This document shows, piece after piece, positions 61,646 through 64,000 of a stretch of 64,000 nucleotides of DNA. Both the position numbers and the translations under genes were made by a program. Numbering within the stretch: position 1 is the stretch's first letter; each line of letters begins with the position of its first letter. This stretch comes from Rhodothermales bacterium (lineage in GTDB: Bacteria; Bacteroidota; Rhodothermia; Rhodothermales; VXPQ01). Location: contig JAJDWX010000040.1 of assembly GCA_022825385.1 (NCBI GenBank), positions 40,487 to 104,486 on the forward strand. The letters run 5' to 3'. Below the pieces are notes generated by a model. That model had not been told where the DNA came from. It searched no databases and saw nothing but the letters and a program-made list of their open reading frames with translations.

Positions 61646-61717
61646 GCGCGACATCCGACCCGGCGTTCGCATTTTCCGCCGCGCAACCCATCGTTTGCCT
61701 TAATCAGAATATCCCAA

Positions 61718-62998
61718 GTGATCGACATTCAGATACTTCGCGAAGACCCCGAACGGATCCGCAAAGCCATCCGGGACAAGGGAACCGGGGACCCGGCGCG
61801 GGTCGACGAACTGGCGGAACTGGATCGGCAGCGCCGGAAGCGTCTGGCGGCGCTCCAGGCGGCGCAAGCGCGATCCAACGCCGTATCGAAGGACATCGGG
61901 CGCTACATGCGAAGCGGTCGCGCCGAGGAAGCCGAGGCGCTTATCGCCGAATCGAACGAACTGAAAGCGTCCATCCGGGAAAATCAGGAAGCCGCTGCCG
62001 AGGCAAACGAACGCCTGTCGCAAGGCCTCCTCGAAATTCCGAATATCCCCCAGCCCGACGTGCCCGTGGGGCGTACGCCGGCGGAAAACCAGGTCGTCGC
62101 CCGGCGAGGCGAGCCGCGCGCGTTCGATTTCGAGCCGCTTCCGCACTGGGAATTGGCCGAGCAGCATGGACTGATCGATTTCGAGCGCGGCGCCAACGTT
62201 TCCGGGGCCGGATTTCCTTTCTACCGGGGCAAGGGAGCGCGACTCCAGCGAGCGCTTGTCAATTACTTCCTGGACCTCGCCACAGCGCGCGGAGGCTACG
62301 AGGAAATACAAGCCCCGCTGCTGGTAAATGCGGACAGCGCGCGCGGCACCGGGCAGCTCCCGGACAAGGAGGACCTGATGTACGAAGTCGCCCGGGACGG
62401 GCTGTACCTGATTCCCACGGCGGAAACGCCGGTGACCAACCTGCATCGCGGGGAAATTCTGGACGGGAGCCGCTTGCCGATCCGGTACGCGGCCTGGACG
62501 CCCTGTTTTCGGCGCGAGGCGGGTTCGTACGGCAAGGACGTGCGCGGGCTGAACCGCCTGCACCAGTTCGACAAAGTGGAACTCGTCTGGTTTACCCGCC
62601 CGGAGCAAAGCGGCGAAGCGCTGGAAACCCTGCGGAGCGACGCAGAACGTCCGCTGAAAGGATTGGGCCTCGTCTGGCGCGTCCTGTTGATGTGCACGGG
62701 GGACATGGGCTTTACGCAAGCCAAAAAATACGATCTGGAGGTCTGGAGTCCGGGTCAGGACCGCTGGCTCGAAGTGTCTTCGATATCGAATTTCGAAGAT
62801 TTTCAGGCCCGGCGGATGCAGATTCGGTGCCGCCTCGAAGACCGTAAAAAACCGGCGCTCGCGCACACCCTCAACGGATCGGGACTTGCGCTTCCGCGCG
62901 TCGTGGCGGCGTTGCTCGAACAGCGCCAGCAGCGCGACGGAAGCATCGCCATCCCGGAGGCGCTGCAACCCTGGACCGGTTTTGACCGTATCGGGTAA
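61718..62998 (+). CDS. serS: Seryl-tRNA synthetase (GTG start)
   Basis: MIDIQILREDPERIRKAIRDKG; LIPTAETPVTNLHRGEIL; FRREAGSYGKDVRGLNRLHQFDKVELV. Confidence 0.96.
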   Translation: MIDIQILREDPERIRKAIRDKGTGDPARVDELAELDRQRRKRLAALQAAQARSNAVSKDIGRYMRSGRAEEAEALIAESNELKASIRENQEAAAEANERLSQGLLEIPNIPQPDVPVGRTPAENQVVARRGEPRAFDFEPLPHWELAEQHGLIDFERGANVSGAGFPFYRGKGARLQRALVNYFLDLATARGGYEEIQAPLLVNADSARGTGQLPDKEDLMYEVARDGLYLIPTAETPVTNLHRGEILDGSRLPIRYAAWTPCFRREAGSYGKDVRGLNRLHQFDKVELVWFTRPEQSGEALETLRSDAERPLKGLGLVWRVLLMCTGDMGFTQAKKYDLEVWSPGQDRWLEVSSISNFEDFQARRMQIRCRLEDRKKPALAHTLNGSGLALPRVVAALLEQRQQRDGSIAIPEALQPWTGFDRIG

Positions 62999-63018
62999 GC
63001 CACACTGGATAAGCCCCC

Positions 63019-63861
63019 ATGACCGCCGCACGCTCGTTTGCAGACCGCCTTTCGGACCGTCAGGCCCAAGCCGCCTCGCTCGTTTGCGTAGGACTGGACC
63101 CCGATCCCGCGCGGCTTCCCGCGCCGCTCTCCGGAGGGAAAAACACAGCCGAGGCGGTCCTTGCCTTTAACCGGACCCTGGTGGAAGCCACGTCCGACCT
63201 CGCGGCGGCCTACAAACTGAATCTTGCGTTCTTCGAGGCCCTCGGCCCCGACAGCTGGCGCGTTCTGGAAGCCACGTTGCGCGCGATCCCGCCGGATACG
63301 CCGGTCATCGCCGACGGGAAACGCGGCGATATCGGCAATTCGGCGCGCTTTTACGCGCAGGCCTGCTTCGACCTGCTCGGCTTCGACGCCTGCACCGTAT
63401 CGGGATACATGGGTCGGGACAGCGTAACGCCGTTCCTCTCCTGGCCAGGCCGGGGCGTTTTTTTGCTTGCCCGCACGTCCAATCCGGGCGGCGCGGATTT
63501 TCAGCAGGCGGAATGCGAAGGCAGGCCTCTCTACGAACGGGTAACGCGGGCGGCGCAGACCTGGGCGGCCTCCATCCATGAATCGAAGGGGGCGCTGGGC
63601 TTTGTGGCGGGCGCTTCGGACACGGAAGCCCTGCGTCGCATCCGCGCCCTCGCGCCCGACGCGCCGCTCCTTATCCCCGGCGTGGGCGCGCAGGGAGGCC
63701 ATATCGAAAGCGTGCTGGAGGCCGTGCGCGAAGGATCGGGGCCCGTGCTGATCAACAGCAGCCGGGCGATCCTGTACGCCTCTTCGGGACAGGACTTTGC
63801 CCAGGCGGCCCGCAGCGCAGCGGAAAACTTGCGCGCGTCGCTGGCCCCTGCCCTGTCGTAA
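63019..63861 (+). CDS. pyrF: Orotidine 5'-phosphate decarboxylase (type 2)
   Basis: SLVCVGLDPDPARLP; VIADGKRGDIGNSARFYAQACF; DACTVSGYMGRDSV; LLIPGVGAQGG. Confidence 0.93.
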   Translation: MTAARSFADRLSDRQAQAASLVCVGLDPDPARLPAPLSGGKNTAEAVLAFNRTLVEATSDLAAAYKLNLAFFEALGPDSWRVLEATLRAIPPDTPVIADGKRGDIGNSARFYAQACFDLLGFDACTVSGYMGRDSVTPFLSWPGRGVFLLARTSNPGGADFQQAECEGRPLYERVTRAAQTWAASIHESKGALGFVAGASDTEALRRIRALAPDAPLLIPGVGAQGGHIESVLEAVREGSGPVLINSSRAILYASSGQDFAQAARSAAENLRASLAPALS

Positions 63862-64000
63862 AGGATACTCTGATTAAATCCGCGAAGCTCAGAGGCTGCG
63901 AGGGGTGCGCTGGCAAGGAATGACGAAGCAGCGTGGCAGGCCCCACGTAATGAGGAATGACACAGCCAGCGTGCCCCTCGCAGCCTCCCGAAGGGCGCGT
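63861..64000. mobile_element. MITE-like element, copy 2, cut by the window end
   Basis: Near-identical to 24968 onward through AAGGGCGCGT, with a small indel and a few substitutions. Confidence 0.85.

Overview
64 kb of a high-GC bacterial chromosome, gene content consistent with Bacteroidota/Rhodothermota (inferred from gene content only). Most of it is housekeeping: hisS, lgt, rluD, dprA-obgE, rnhA, purS, pssA-psd, carA-carB, folK, an ECF sigma/anti-sigma cassette, alaS, an SAM-riboswitch-led metY-metX-asd cluster, folD, a complete argG-C-D-F'-B-E-H run, surE-panB, an envelope run (ompH-ompH-bamA-uppS-rseP-dxr), serS and pyrF, plus tRNA-Ser(CGA) and tRNA-Gly(GCC). The clearest accessory region is an AT-rich islet at about 8.2-11.6 kb between rluD and dprA. 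It holds a compact, partly overlapping operon of a standalone ComEC-like metallo-beta-lactamase and three uncharacterised proteins, and is my main candidate for an undescribed (possibly defence-type) system. A second islet (46.1-47.6 kb) carries an overlapping DNA methyltransferase/putative endonuclease pair next to an IS1595-like transposase relic. Non-coding signals include a 261-bp MITE-like palindromic element with a second copy at the window end, a perfect-core 28-bp inverted repeat near asd, an SAM-I riboswitch with terminator, and a leader-peptide/terminator arrangement before argG. All calls are by reading; no database search was possible.
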